Below, piece by piece: positions 34,302 to 43,955 of a stretch of DNA of 64,000 nucleotides. Location: the NCBI RefSeq assembly GCF_900078385.1, contig NZ_FLQR01000006.1, positions 486,282-550,281 on the forward strand, written 5' to 3'. Position numbers and translations under genes: made by a program. The notes beneath the pieces were generated by a model, which saw nothing but the letters and a program-made list of their open reading frames with translations, was not told the origin of the DNA and did not search any database. Position 1 is the first letter of the stretch, and each line of letters begins with the position of its first letter. Source of the stretch: an uncultured Microbacterium sp. (GTDB lineage: Bacteria > Actinomycetota > Actinomycetes > Actinomycetales > Microbacteriaceae).

Positions 34302-35464
34302 GCACCCTCACCTCCGACCACTTCGCCACCCTCGAACAGCAGGGCATCGAGCTCCCCAGCTGGGCGTTCGGCAACTCCGGCACGCGGTTCCGCGTGTTCC
34401 CCACCGCCGGCACGCCGCGCGATCCCTTCGAGAAGATCGCCGACGCGGCGGAGGTCAACCGGCACACGGCGCTGGCTCCGTCGGTGGCCCTGCACATCCC
34501 GTGGGACAAGGTCGACGACTACGCCGTGCTGCGCCGGCACGCCGAAGACCTGGGCGTCGCGCTCGGCACGATCAACTCGAACACCTTCCAGGACGAGGAC
34601 TACAAGTTCGGCGCCCTCACTCACCACGACGAGCGCATCCGCCGGAAGGCCATCGACCACCACCTCGAGTGCGTCGACATCATGGATGCCACGGGTTCCC
34701 GCGACCTGAAGATCTGGCTCGCCGAAGGGTCGAACTATCCCGGACAGAACGACATGCGCGCCCGTCAGGACCGCCTGCAGGACTCGCTGCAGCAGATATA
34801 CGCCCGGCTGTCGGGCGAGCAGCGCCTCGTGCTGGAGTACAAGTTCTTCGAGCCGTCGTTCTACCACACCGATGTCCCGGACTGGGGGACCTCCTACGCG
34901 CAGGTGGCCGCGCTCGGCGACCGTGCGCTCGTGTGCCTCGACACCGGGCACCACGCGCCGGGCACCAACATCGAGTTCATCGTCATGCAGCTGCTTCGCC
35001 TCGGCAAGCTCGGCTCGTTCGACTTCAACTCGCGCTTCTACGCCGACGACGACCTCATCGTGGGCGCGGCGGACCCGTTCCAGCTGTTCCGCATCATCCT
35101 CGAGGTCATCCGAGGCGGGGGCCTCAACAACCCCGAGGTCGCGTTCATGCTCGACCAGTGCCACAACATCGAGGACAAGATCCCGGGCCAGATCCGCTCG
35201 GTGCTCAACGTCCAGGAGATGACGGCGCGTGCGCTGCTCGTCGACCGTGCGGCACTGGACGCCGCACAGAGCGCCAACGACGTGCTGGCGGCGAACGCCG
35301 TGCTGATGGACGCGTTCTACACCGACGTCCGCCCGCAGCTGGCGCAGTGGCGCGAGTCGCGGGGCCTCCCCGCCGACCCGATGGCCGCGTACGCCGCCTC
35401 CGGCTATCAGGACCGGATCGCCGCCGACCGCGTCGGCGGCACCCAGGCCGGCTGGGGCGCCTGA
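34298..35464 (+). CDS. rhaI: L-rhamnose isomerase (RhaI type)
   Basis: 388-residue TIM-barrel isomerase of the Pseudomonas stutzeri/actinobacterial RhaI type. Metal-binding positions are recognisable: Glu in LVLEYKFFEPSFYHTDVPDWG, Asp in VCLDTGHHAPGTNIE and Asp in SFDFNSRFYADDDL. It converts L-rhamnose to L-rhamnulose. GTG 34298 overlaps the rhaM stop. A 94-bp gap with a GCGGAGCTCCGC palindrome (35503-35514) separates it from the aldolase gene. Confidence 0.95.
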   Translation: MSTLTSDHFATLEQQGIELPSWAFGNSGTRFRVFPTAGTPRDPFEKIADAAEVNRHTALAPSVALHIPWDKVDDYAVLRRHAEDLGVALGTINSNTFQDEDYKFGALTHHDERIRRKAIDHHLECVDIMDATGSRDLKIWLAEGSNYPGQNDMRARQDRLQDSLQQIYARLSGEQRLVLEYKFFEPSFYHTDVPDWGTSYAQVAALGDRALVCLDTGHHAPGTNIEFIVMQLLRLGKLGSFDFNSRFYADDDLIVGAADPFQLFRIILEVIRGGGLNNPEVAFMLDQCHNIEDKIPGQIRSVLNVQEMTARALLVDRAALDAAQSANDVLAANAVLMDAFYTDVRPQLAQWRESRGLPADPMAAYAASGYQDRIAADRVGGTQAGWGA

Positions 35465-35558
35465 CCCCTTCCCCCCTCCCGAGTGTCCACGACACGCGGA
35501 CTGCGGAGCTCCGCTCCGTGGTCGCGGGCAGCCCACACCGACTGAAAGCGAACGCGAC

Positions 35559-37595
35559 ATGACCAACGACACCGCAGCGGCACTCATCGCCCGGAGCAAC
35601 CGCCTGGGCGCCGACCCGAAGAACACCAACTACGCCGGCGGCAACACGTCGGCCAAGGGCACCGAGACCGATCCTGTCACGGGCCAGCCGGTCGAGCTGC
35701 TGTGGGTCAAGGGCTCCGGCGGCGACCTGGGCACGCTGACGCCCGCGGGCCTCGCGGTGCTGCGCCTGGACCGCATGCGCGCGCTCGTGGACGTCTACCC
35801 GGGCCTCGAGCGGGAGGACGAGATGGTGGCGGCGTTCGACTACTGCCTGCACGGCAAGGGCGGCGCGGCCCCATCGATCGACACCGCGATGCACGGCCTG
35901 GTGGATGCCGCGCACGTCGACCACCTGCACCCCGACGCCGGCATCGCGATCGCGACCGCGGCCGACGGCGAGGCGCTGACGACGACGATCTTCGGCGAGA
36001 AGGTCGTCTGGGTCCCGTGGCGTCGCCCCGGCTTCCAGCTCGGCCTCGACATCGCCGCGATCAAGGCCGCGAACCCGCAGGCCGTCGGCTGCATCCTCGG
36101 CGGTCACGGCATCACGGCATGGGGCGACACGTCCGAGGAGTCCGAGCGCAACAGCCTCTGGATCATCGACACCGCCGCCGCGTACATCGCCGAGCACGGC
36201 AAGGCCGACCCGTTCGGCGCCGTCCGCGCCGGTTTCGAAGCCCTGCCCGAGGCCGAGCGGCACGCCCGTGCCGCGGCGCTGGCCCCGACGATCCGCGGCC
36301 TCGCGTCCACCGACAAGCCCATGGTCGGGCACTTCACCGACAGCGACGTCGTGCTCGACTTCCTGGCATCCGCTCACGCGCCCGCCCTCGCCGCCCTCGG
36401 CACGAGCTGCCCCGATCACTTCCTCCGCACGAAGGTCAAGCCGCTCCTGCTCGACCTGCCCGCCGGGGCTCCCCTCGAGGACGCGATCGCCCGCCTGCAG
36501 GAGCTGCACCAGGAGTACCGCGCCGACTACCAGGCGTACTACGACGCGCACGCCACCGCGGAGAGCCCCGCGATCCGCGGCGCCGACCCGCTCATCGTCC
36601 TCGTCCCCGGCGTCGGCATGTTCAGCTACGGCGCGAACAAGCAGACCGCGCGCGTCGCGGGTGAGTTCTACGTCAACGCCATCAACGTCATGCGCGGCGC
36701 CGAGTCGCTGTCCACCTACTCCCCCATCTCGGATGCCGAGAAGTTCCGCATCGAGTACTGGGCGCTCGAAGAGGCCAAGCTGCAGCGGATGCCGAAGCCG
36801 AAGACCCACCAGGGTCGCATCGCGTTCGTGACCGGCGCCGCGAGCGGCATCGGCAAGGCCATCGCGACGCGGCTCGCGGCGGAGGGCGCGTGCGTCGTCG
36901 TCGCCGACCTCGACCTCGAGAAGGCCCAGGCCGCCGCCGCCGAGCTCGGCGGCACCGACGTCGCGATCGGTGTCGCGGCGAACGTCGCCGACGCCGCGGG
37001 GGTGCAGGCCGCGATCGACGCGACGCTCCTCGCCTTCGGCGGCATCGACCTCGTCGTCAACAACGCCGGCCTGTCGCTGTCGAAGCCCTTGCTGGAGACC
37101 ACCGAGAAGGACTGGGACCTGCAGCACGACGTCATGGCGAAGGGCTCGTTCCTCGTCAGCAAGGCCGCCGCGCACGCGCTCATCGCGCAGCGCATGGGCG
37201 GCGACATCATCTACATCTCGTCGAAGAACTCCGTCTTCGCCGGCCCCAACAACATCGCCTACTCCGCGACGAAGGCCGACCAGGCCCACCAGGTACGGCT
37301 CCTCGCGGTCGAGCTCGGCGAGCACGGCGTGCGCGTCAACGGCATCAACCCCGACGGCGTCGTGCGCGGTTCGGGCATCTTCGCCGCCGGCTGGGGCGCC
37401 AACCGCGCCGCGACCTACGGGGTCAAGGAGGAGGACCTCGGGCAGTATTACGCGAACCGCACGATCCTCAAGCGCGAGGTCGTGCCGGAGAACGTCGCGG
37501 ACGCCGTCTACGTGCTGACCGGGCCCGAGCTCACACGCACGACCGGCCTGCACATCCCGGTCGACTCCGGCGTCGCGGCCGCCTTCCTGCGATGA
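35559..37595 (+). CDS. rhaD: Bifunctional rhamnulose-1-phosphate aldolase / L-lactaldehyde dehydrogenase
   Basis: 678-residue fusion. The N-terminal class II aldolase (about 1-410) carries Zn ligands in VDHLHPDAGIAIA and LGGHGITAWG. The C-terminal SDR (about 418-678) has TGAASGIG, NNAGLS, catalytic Ser in YISSKNS and YSATK. It cleaves rhamnulose 1-phosphate to dihydroxyacetone phosphate and L-lactaldehyde, then oxidises the aldehyde to L-lactate. This fusion is normal for Gram-positive rhamnose operons. The stop overlaps the kinase start (ATGA). Confidence 0.95.
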   Translation: MTNDTAAALIARSNRLGADPKNTNYAGGNTSAKGTETDPVTGQPVELLWVKGSGGDLGTLTPAGLAVLRLDRMRALVDVYPGLEREDEMVAAFDYCLHGKGGAAPSIDTAMHGLVDAAHVDHLHPDAGIAIATAADGEALTTTIFGEKVVWVPWRRPGFQLGLDIAAIKAANPQAVGCILGGHGITAWGDTSEESERNSLWIIDTAAAYIAEHGKADPFGAVRAGFEALPEAERHARAAALAPTIRGLASTDKPMVGHFTDSDVVLDFLASAHAPALAALGTSCPDHFLRTKVKPLLLDLPAGAPLEDAIARLQELHQEYRADYQAYYDAHATAESPAIRGADPLIVLVPGVGMFSYGANKQTARVAGEFYVNAINVMRGAESLSTYSPISDAEKFRIEYWALEEAKLQRMPKPKTHQGRIAFVTGAASGIGKAIATRLAAEGACVVVADLDLEKAQAAAAELGGTDVAIGVAANVADAAGVQAAIDATLLAFGGIDLVVNNAGLSLSKPLLETTEKDWDLQHDVMAKGSFLVSKAAAHALIAQRMGGDIIYISSKNSVFAGPNNIAYSATKADQAHQVRLLAVELGEHGVRVNGINPDGVVRGSGIFAAGWGANRAATYGVKEEDLGQYYANRTILKREVVPENVADAVYVLTGPELTRTTGLHIPVDSGVAAAFLR

Positions 37596-39073
37596 TCCCC
37601 GCGCCCTCTCCCGATGCGGCGCACGCGGCGCACGGGGCCTCGTGGCGCAGAGGCTCGGCGGGTGCCGTCGCCGCCGTCGACCTCGGCGCGACGAGCGGGC
37701 GGGTGATCGTCGGCCACGTCGGTCCCGACACGCTCGAGGCGACGTCCGTCGCCCGGTTCCCGAACGATCCGGTGCGCGCCGGCGACGGGCTGCACTGGGA
37801 CATCCTCGGCCTCTACGGCGCAGCCCTCGGCGGTCTCCGCGAAGCCTTCCGGCAGGAGCCGGGCATCACGAGCATCGGCATCGACTCGTGGGCCGTGGAC
37901 TACGGCCTGCTGCGCGGCGACCGGCTGCTCGGCAACCCGTTCCACTACCGCGACGAGCGCACGGCGCGGGGGGTCGAGGCGGTGCACGCGCGGATGCCGC
38001 ACGCCGAGCTCTTCGAACGCAACGGCCTGCAGTTCCTCCCGTTCAATTCGCTGTACCAGTTCGCCGCCGAGGACTCCGAGGTGCTCGCGCTGGCCGACAC
38101 CGCGCTGCTCATCCCCGATCTGCTCGGGTTCTGGCTCACCGGGCAGGCCCGCGCCGAGCAGACCAACGCCTCCACGACGGGCCTCCTGCGCGTGCTCGAC
38201 GGGACGTGGGACGACGAGCTCATCGCCGCCCTCGGTTTGCCCCGCGATCTGCTGCCCGCCCTCATCGCCCCCGGCGAGCACCTCGGGCCGCTCACGAGCG
38301 AGGTCGCGGCGTCGCTGGGCGCCGGGCCGGGCGCCGGTGTCACCGCCGTCGGCTCGCACGACACGGCATCCGCCGTCGTCGCCGTCCCGATGCAGGCCGA
38401 CGCCGCCGCGTACATCTCCTGCGGCACGTGGGGTCTCGTCGGCGTCGAGGTCGAGCGCCTCGTGCTGACGCCCGCCGCACTGCGCGCGAACTTCACGAAC
38501 GAGGGCGGCGTCGACCGCCGCGTCCGCCTGCTGCACAACGTCATGGGCCTCTGGGTGCTGAGCGAGGCCGTGCGCGGGTGGGAGCGCGAGGGCCACCGCA
38601 TCGATCTCACGACGCTCCTCGACGCGGCCGCGGAGGTGCCGCCGGCGACGGTGCCCGTGTTCGACATCAACGATCCGAGGTTCCTCGCTCCCGGTGACAT
38701 GCCGGGCCGGATCGACGCGTGGTGCCGCGAGAACGACATCGCGGGCCCGCGCACCCGGGCGGAGTACACGCGCTCCATCGTCGAGTCGCTCGCCGAGGCG
38801 TTCGCGGTCTCCGCGATCGAGGCTGGCCGCATCGGCGGCGTCGACGTGCGGAGCATCCACATCGTCGGGGGCGGGGCGCTGAACGAACTCCTCTGCCAGC
38901 GCACGGCCGACCGCGCCGGGATGCCGGTGCTCGCGGGGCCCGTCGAGGCGACGGCGCTCGGCAACGTCCTCGTCCAGGCGCGGGCCGCGGGTCTGGTCAC
39001 CGGATCGCTCGAGGCGCTGCGCGACCTCGTCGCGCGGACCCACGCACCCCGGCGCTACGACCCGCAGGCGTGA
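37592..39073 (+). CDS. rhaB: Rhamnulokinase
   Basis: 493-residue FGGY-family carbohydrate kinase: phosphate-binding AAVDLGATSGRVIVG near the N-terminus, GIDSWAVDYGLL, NPFHYRDERT, SCGTWGLVG and the adenosine motif IHIVGGGALNELLCQ. It makes rhamnulose 1-phosphate for the aldolase. ATG 37592 overlaps the rhaD stop. About 25 extra N-terminal residues (Ala/His-rich) precede the kinase fold, so a later start is possible. It is the last gene of the operon. Confidence 0.94.
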   Translation: MIPAPSPDAAHAAHGASWRRGSAGAVAAVDLGATSGRVIVGHVGPDTLEATSVARFPNDPVRAGDGLHWDILGLYGAALGGLREAFRQEPGITSIGIDSWAVDYGLLRGDRLLGNPFHYRDERTARGVEAVHARMPHAELFERNGLQFLPFNSLYQFAAEDSEVLALADTALLIPDLLGFWLTGQARAEQTNASTTGLLRVLDGTWDDELIAALGLPRDLLPALIAPGEHLGPLTSEVAASLGAGPGAGVTAVGSHDTASAVVAVPMQADAAAYISCGTWGLVGVEVERLVLTPAALRANFTNEGGVDRRVRLLHNVMGLWVLSEAVRGWEREGHRIDLTTLLDAAAEVPPATVPVFDINDPRFLAPGDMPGRIDAWCRENDIAGPRTRAEYTRSIVESLAEAFAVSAIEAGRIGGVDVRSIHIVGGGALNELLCQRTADRAGMPVLAGPVEATALGNVLVQARAAGLVTGSLEALRDLVARTHAPRRYDPQA

Positions 39074-39099
39074 TCCTTCCGCCCGCGCGGGCGCGCGCG

Positions 39100-39112
39100 T
39101 AGCGTGGGCCGC
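39100..39112 (+). promoter_or_regulatory. -10 box of a leaderless transcript for the small acidic protein
   Basis: TAGCGT (39100-39105) is seven bases before ATG 39113. No ribosome-binding site lies in between, consistent with leaderless translation. Confidence 0.55.
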
Positions 39113-39274
39113 ATGACCGCGACCCCCCGACCCGACGACGCCCCTCCCGCCGACGACCAGGCGGGCGACGATCCGCTCGGCGGCGACCAGGGCACCGAGG
39201 AGGATCTGTCGGCGGACAACGCCGTCGAGGAGGATATGCTCGCGACCCTCGACCCGGACGCGCCGCCGGCCTGA
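39113..39274 (+). CDS. Small acidic protein of unknown function
   Basis: 53-residue protein, too short for most gene callers. It is Asp/Glu/Pro-rich, with no membrane segment, and ends ADNAVEEDMLATLDPDAPPA. It resembles short conserved acidic proteins I associate with Microbacterium genomes, which supports it being real. No function can be assigned. It stands alone between the rhamnose operon and the flavoprotein gene, with its own -10 box. Confidence 0.7.
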   Translation: MTATPRPDDAPPADDQAGDDPLGGDQGTEEDLSADNAVEEDMLATLDPDAPPA

Positions 39275-39343
39275 TCCCCCGCCTGGCCGGAATGCGACGA
39301 CGCGTGACCGCGCCGGACGCCGCCGACGCGGGATGCTGGGGGC

Positions 39344-40378
39344 ATGGCACTTCTCGGACTCGACGTCCCGATCGTCCTCGGTCCTTTCGGCGGTATGAGC
39401 TCCGTCGCCCTCACGGCGGCCGTGAGCGATGCCGGAGGGCTCGGGTCCTACGGGCTGTACGGGTACTCCGCCGAGCGGATCGCCGAGACGGCCCAGCACC
39501 TCCGGTCGGCGACCGACCGCCCGTTCGCGCTCAACCTCTGGATCCCGACCGGCGACGAGGCGGAGCCCGACGATGTGGATCCGGGCCCCGCGCTCCGGGC
39601 CGTCGCTCCGCTGTACGACGAGCTCGGCATCGAGGCACCGGCCGGCACGCCCGATCGATTCCTCCCCGCCATCGACGAGCAGCTGGATGCCGTGCTCGCC
39701 GCGCGGCCGGCCGTCCTCAGCTGCGTGTTCGGGATGCCGGCGGCAGCCGTCGTCGCGGAGGCGCAGGCCCGCGGCATCCGCGTCGTCGGGGCGGCCACCA
39801 CACCGGCCGAGGCTGTCGCGGTGGCCGCCGCGGGAGCCGACGCCGTCGTCGCGAGCGGGTTCGAGGCCGGCGGGCACCGGGTCAGCTTCCTGCAGCCCGC
39901 CGAGCGGTCGCTCGTGGGCACTCTCGCCCTCGTCCCGCAGGTCGTCGACGCCGTCGACATCCCGGTCATCGCGGCCGGCGGGATCGCCGATCGGCGCGGG
40001 GTGGCTGCGGCCTTCGCGCTCGGCGCCGCCGGCGTCCAGGTCGGGACGGCGTTCCTCCGCACCCGCCAGTCGGCCGCGAGCGCCGCCCACCGCGACGCGC
40101 TCGCCCGGCTCACCGCCGACGGCACCGTTCTCACGCGCGCCGTCACGGGGCGCCTGGCCCGCGGCATCCGCAACCGCCTCATCGACCACATCGAGGAGGT
40201 CGGCGCGGTCGCCCCGTTCCCCGCCCAGAGCTGGGTCGTGGGCGCCCTCCGGGCCGAGGCGAACCGCCGTGGCGACGGCGATCTGCAGTCGCTGTGGGCC
40301 GGTCAGGCGGCGGCCCTCGCGCGGTTCGATGACGCGGCGGACGTGTTCGCCGAGCTCGCCGCGGGTGTCAGCGGCTGA
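39344..40378 (+). CDS. Nitronate monooxygenase / 2-nitropropane-dioxygenase-like FMN protein
   Basis: 344-residue FMN TIM barrel: PIVLGPFGGMSSVAL, VASGFEAGGHR, PVIAAGGIADRRGVAAAFALGA and GVQVGTAFLRT form the family flavin and phosphate sites. It oxidises alkyl nitronates or related acids in known members, and a detoxifying role against plant nitro-compounds is possible. GATGCT six bases before ATG 39344 may be a weak leaderless -10 box. Its last 11 bases overlap the convergent ROK gene. Confidence 0.88.
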   Translation: MALLGLDVPIVLGPFGGMSSVALTAAVSDAGGLGSYGLYGYSAERIAETAQHLRSATDRPFALNLWIPTGDEAEPDDVDPGPALRAVAPLYDELGIEAPAGTPDRFLPAIDEQLDAVLAARPAVLSCVFGMPAAAVVAEAQARGIRVVGAATTPAEAVAVAAAGADAVVASGFEAGGHRVSFLQPAERSLVGTLALVPQVVDAVDIPVIAAGGIADRRGVAAAFALGAAGVQVGTAFLRTRQSAASAAHRDALARLTADGTVLTRAVTGRLARGIRNRLIDHIEEVGAVAPFPAQSWVVGALRAEANRRGDGDLQSLWAGQAAALARFDDAADVFAELAAGVSG

Positions 40379-41606
40379 TCAGAGGCCGCTCGGAGAAGAG
40401 CCGCCCTCGCGCGATGAGGTCCTCGATCGGCATGAGCGCAGATCCGAGGGCGACGGTGTCGCCGCCGAAGGTCGCCGGGACGAGTTCGAACTGCTCGGCC
40501 GAGCGGCGGAGGCTGTTGCGGCGGGTGGCCTCCAGGATGCGGTCGGCGTGCTTCTCCATGAGCCGGAGCCCGACCCATCCGCCGACGACGATGCGCTGCG
40601 GGTTGGTGAGGTTCACCATGCTGCCGAGGGCCGCGCCGAGTGCGTCGATGCCGTCGTCGACCACGCGGGCGGCCACCGGATCCGTCTCCGAGGCCACCAG
40701 CAGGGCGCCGAGCGCGGTCCACCCGCTTCCTTCGAAGGCGCCGCCCGCGTCCCGCCACGCGTCCAGCAGCGCGTCCGCGCCGACGTAGGCCTCGACGCAG
40801 CCGCGATCGCCGCAGCGGCAGAGACGTCCGTTGAACGCGATCTTGGTGTGGCCCCACTCCGTGGCGCTGCCGAACGCCCCGTGATACAGGTCCCCGTCGG
40901 TGACGACGCCGAGTCCGACGCCGCGGCCGAGCAAGGCGACCAGCGCATGATGCGCGCCGCGCGCGGCCCCGAACCAGAGCTCGGCCCGCGCCTGGGTCTT
41001 GGCGCCGTTCTCCGCGAACACCGGGAGGCCGCCGTCCAGACCGGAGGGGATCGGATGCGGCTCCCATCCGAGGCTCTGCGCGTAGAGCGTCTGCCGACCG
41101 TCGGCGTCGGTCTCCACGACACCGGGGAGGCCGAGCCCGACCCCGAGGACGCGTGGCCACCGCTGCGCGTTGCGCTCCCGCACCGCAGCGATCGCCTCCC
41201 GGAGATCGCGCTCGATGTCCTCGGGGCCCTCCTGCCGGTCGCCGCCGCGGAACTCGCGGTCCACCCGGTTCAGGCCGAGGTCGAACAGCTCGACGGCGAC
41301 GCCGCGCTCGCCCACGTCGACGCCGATCGCGTACGCCCCGTCGCGGTTCGGCCCGAACACCGTGGTCGGCCTCCCGCCGCGCGAGGCGCGTGTGCCGAGC
41401 TCGGCGACGAGTCCCTCCTCCAGCAGTTCGCTGACGATGTTGGCCGCGGATGCCGTCGACAGTCCGCCGTGGCGCGCGATCTCCGCCCGCGTCGTCTCAC
41501 GCTCGCGGATGACGAACTGCAGGGCGGCGGCGCGGTTGCGCTGCCGGAGATCGGCGACGGTGAGCGACTCGGGAGCGATGTCTCCCCGAGGATCGCGTGC
41601 GGTCAT
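40368..41606 (-). CDS. ROK-family transcriptional regulator
   Basis: 412 residues: an N-terminal winged helix (about 15-80, LRQRNRAAALQFVIRE, GLSTASAANIVSELLEEGLV) and a ROK sugar-kinase-like domain with GVGLGLPGVV, GHTKIAF and the zinc motif CRCGDRGCVEAYVG. Such proteins repress sugar uptake genes and respond to the sugar or its phosphate. It is the last gene after SBP-permease-permease-GH5, 17 bp from the GH5 stop, and also has its own -10 box. It probably controls the palindrome upstream of the SBP gene. Confidence 0.92.
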   Translation of the reverse strand: MTARDPRGDIAPESLTVADLRQRNRAAALQFVIRERETTRAEIARHGGLSTASAANIVSELLEEGLVAELGTRASRGGRPTTVFGPNRDGAYAIGVDVGERGVAVELFDLGLNRVDREFRGGDRQEGPEDIERDLREAIAAVRERNAQRWPRVLGVGLGLPGVVETDADGRQTLYAQSLGWEPHPIPSGLDGGLPVFAENGAKTQARAELWFGAARGAHHALVALLGRGVGLGVVTDGDLYHGAFGSATEWGHTKIAFNGRLCRCGDRGCVEAYVGADALLDAWRDAGGAFEGSGWTALGALLVASETDPVAARVVDDGIDALGAALGSMVNLTNPQRIVVGGWVGLRLMEKHADRILEATRRNSLRRSAEQFELVPATFGGDTVALGSALMPIEDLIARGRLFSERPLISR

Positions 41607-41618
41607 GCTCCGAAGGTA
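41607..41618 (-). promoter_or_regulatory. -10 box of a leaderless ROK transcript
   Basis: TACCTT (41618-41613) is six bases before ATG 41606, inside the short gap after the GH5 gene. It suggests the regulator is made independently of its operon. Confidence 0.5.
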
Positions 41619-41623
41619 GCGGC

Positions 41624-43054
41624 TCACGTGTGCACCGTGACACCGTGGACGGCCACCGTCGCCCTCGCCGTGAGGACGAGGGCGCCCTCTTCCCAGGTGA
41701 CGGCGACATCGCGCGCATCGTCCGCGTGCACCGTCCAGCCGCTCGGCGCCGAGCCGAGCGCGAAGGTGAGCACCGACCCGGCCGTCAAGGCGACGGTGAT
41801 GGGGTGCGCGGCGCTTCCGGTGTCCTCCGGGTTGGCCCACGCCGCGTCCGGGATCGGTGCGCCGGCCATCTCGTCGATGGACCGCTCGCCCCCGTCGTGC
41901 AGCCCGGCCCATGCCGGGAGGGTGAGCGGCGGGCGCCCGAACAGCGCATCGAGCACCGGCTGCCGACGCGTGCAGCGGTCGGCGACGACGGCATCGAGGA
42001 AGCCGTCGAGGATCGCCCCCGCCTCCTCGGCCGAGGGCGTCGCGGCGGGGTCGACGATGCGCTCCCAGCCGGACGGCGCCTGCGCGGACAGCGGCGACGT
42101 GAGCGTGTCGAGCTTCTTCCACGGCCAGAAGTTCCAGCCGATGTCATGCCGTTCGTACAGGCGCGTGGCAGCGTAGATCCAGGCCGGTGAGTTCTCCCCG
42201 CCCTCGCCCATGTAGATCGGGGTGCCCAGCCGGCGCCGCTCCGCGAGGAAGTCGTCGATGCTCGTCTCGTCGGGTGGGCACCAATAGCGGTGGAACTGCA
42301 GCGCCTGGTTGTCGTCGTACCGCTCCGCGAGCGGCAGCCAGTTCGTCGCCCAGTGCGATCCCTCGTACATGAGCAGGTGCCGGTCGTCGACGGCGCGGAT
42401 GGCGGCGGTGAGGTCGCGGTAGAGCGCGACGAGCTCGTCGTTGTAGACGTGCTGCCATTCGTTCGGGAGGGGCTCGTTGAGGAGGTCGTATCCCAGCACC
42501 GCCTCACGTGAGCGGAAGCGGCGGGCGATCTCCTCCCACAGCGCGATCGTGTGCCGCCGGAACGTCGGGTCCATGAAGAGTTCCGGCCTGCCGTGCTCCG
42601 AGTCGTCGATGTTCGTGCCGGTCTGTCCGCCCGGCGCCCCGTGCAGGTCGAGCAGGATGCGGAGTCCGTACTTCTCGCTCCAGGCCACCGCGCGTTCGAT
42701 CAGGGCGAATCCCTCCTCGAGGAACGCACCGGAGTCGTCCATGACGATCCGTGCGTTGATGGGGAGGCGCACGTGGTCGAAGCCGGCGTCGGCGATCAGG
42801 GCGAAGTCCCGCTCGGCGATGAACACGTCGCGGAACCGTCGCCAGAAGGCCACGGCCTGCTCCGGCCCCACCAGTGAGGCGATCTGCCGCTCGATCTGGC
42901 GCGGTGAGGACTGATCGTCGCCGAACCCCCACATGTAGCCCTCCGGGAGCAGCCAGTTCCCCAGCCCCACGCCGCGCAGCAGCAGCGGGCCCTGGTCGTC
43001 GACGAGCGACGTGCCCTCGGCGCGCACGAAGCCGGTGCGGGGAGTGGGGGTCAT
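41624..43054 (-). CDS. Cytoplasmic glycoside hydrolase family 5 (cellulase/exo-glucanase type)
   Basis: 476 residues. The GH5 barrel starts LLLRGVGLGNWLLPEGYMWGF. Acid/base Glu is in DLLNEP (about 193) and nucleophile Glu in YMGEGGE (about 282), with HVRLPIN and LLDLHGAPGGQ conserved. A C-terminal beta domain spans about 400-476. No signal peptide, so it acts on imported oligosaccharides. The overall look is closest to exo-1,3-beta-glucanase or beta-glucosidase members. Linked to the sugar importer genes just upstream. Exact substrate is uncertain. Confidence 0.88.
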   Translation of the reverse strand: MTPTPRTGFVRAEGTSLVDDQGPLLLRGVGLGNWLLPEGYMWGFGDDQSSPRQIERQIASLVGPEQAVAFWRRFRDVFIAERDFALIADAGFDHVRLPINARIVMDDSGAFLEEGFALIERAVAWSEKYGLRILLDLHGAPGGQTGTNIDDSEHGRPELFMDPTFRRHTIALWEEIARRFRSREAVLGYDLLNEPLPNEWQHVYNDELVALYRDLTAAIRAVDDRHLLMYEGSHWATNWLPLAERYDDNQALQFHRYWCPPDETSIDDFLAERRRLGTPIYMGEGGENSPAWIYAATRLYERHDIGWNFWPWKKLDTLTSPLSAQAPSGWERIVDPAATPSAEEAGAILDGFLDAVVADRCTRRQPVLDALFGRPPLTLPAWAGLHDGGERSIDEMAGAPIPDAAWANPEDTGSAAHPITVALTAGSVLTFALGSAPSGWTVHADDARDVAVTWEEGALVLTARATVAVHGVTVHT

Positions 43055-43064
43055 GGGACGGTCC

Positions 43065-43955
43065 TTACTTGAGCCCGGAGAGGGCGAAGCCCTGCACGAC
43101 GAAGCGCTGGAAGACGACGAACACCAGCAGGATGGGGACGACCATGAGCGTCGAGGCCGCCATCTGCAGCGAGGGGTTGGTGGCGATCTGCTGATTGAGC
43201 AGCGACACCCCGACCGACAGCGTGTAGAGCTTCTGGTCGTTGGCGATGATCAGCGGCCACAGGAAGCTGTTCCACCCGGCGATGAACGTCAGCACGACCT
43301 GGACGGCCAGGATCGGGCCCGACATCGGAAGGATGATGCGGAAGAAGATCCGCCACTCGCCCGCACCGTCGATGCGCGCGGCCTCCACGATCTCGGTGGG
43401 GATGGTCGCCATGAACTGGCGGAAGAGGAAGACGCTGAACCCGGAGACGAGCATGGGCAGCGCGATCCCCACGAGCGTGTTGGTGAGATTGAGGCCGTTG
43501 AGGATGAGGTAGCTCGGGATCATCGTCACCTGGCCGGGGATCATCATCGTGACGAGGACGAGGAAGAACCAGACGTCACGACCGGGGAAGTCGAACTTGG
43601 CGAAGCCGTAGCCGGCGGCCGCCATGAGCAGCAGCCCGACCATGCAGATGAGGACGATGAGGAGCGTGTTGACGAGGTACCGCCCGAAGTCGAGCCGCGT
43701 GAAGAGCTCGACGAAGTATTCGAGGGTGGGCTCCTCCGGCAGCAGTCGGGGCGGGAACGCGACGGACTCGCTGCGCGGCTTGACCGAGGCGAAGACCATC
43801 CACAGGAACGGGAAGGCCGTGACCACGGCGCCTGCCGCGAGGACGATGCCGACGACGATCGTGCCGGGCCGCACGCGTGCGGTGCGGCGGCGCTCGACCG
43901 GGCGTGCCTCGACGGCGCCGAGACGTCGCATGACCGCGCGTTCAGTACTCGACAT
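43065..43955 (-). CDS. Sugar ABC transporter permease, MalG type
   Basis: 296-residue CUT1 permease with about six membrane helices and the EAA coupling loop EAARIDGAGEWRIFFRIILP (about residue 190). A GAGGAGGAG ribosome site lies before ATG 43955. Its start overlaps the end of the other permease gene by 14 bases. It works with the MalF-type partner and a binding lipoprotein. The ATPase must be encoded elsewhere. Confidence 0.93.
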   Translation of the reverse strand: MSSTERAVMRRLGAVEARPVERRRTARVRPGTIVVGIVLAAGAVVTAFPFLWMVFASVKPRSESVAFPPRLLPEEPTLEYFVELFTRLDFGRYLVNTLLIVLICMVGLLLMAAAGYGFAKFDFPGRDVWFFLVLVTMMIPGQVTMIPSYLILNGLNLTNTLVGIALPMLVSGFSVFLFRQFMATIPTEIVEAARIDGAGEWRIFFRIILPMSGPILAVQVVLTFIAGWNSFLWPLIIANDQKLYTLSVGVSLLNQQIATNPSLQMAASTLMVVPILLVFVVFQRFVVQGFALSGLK

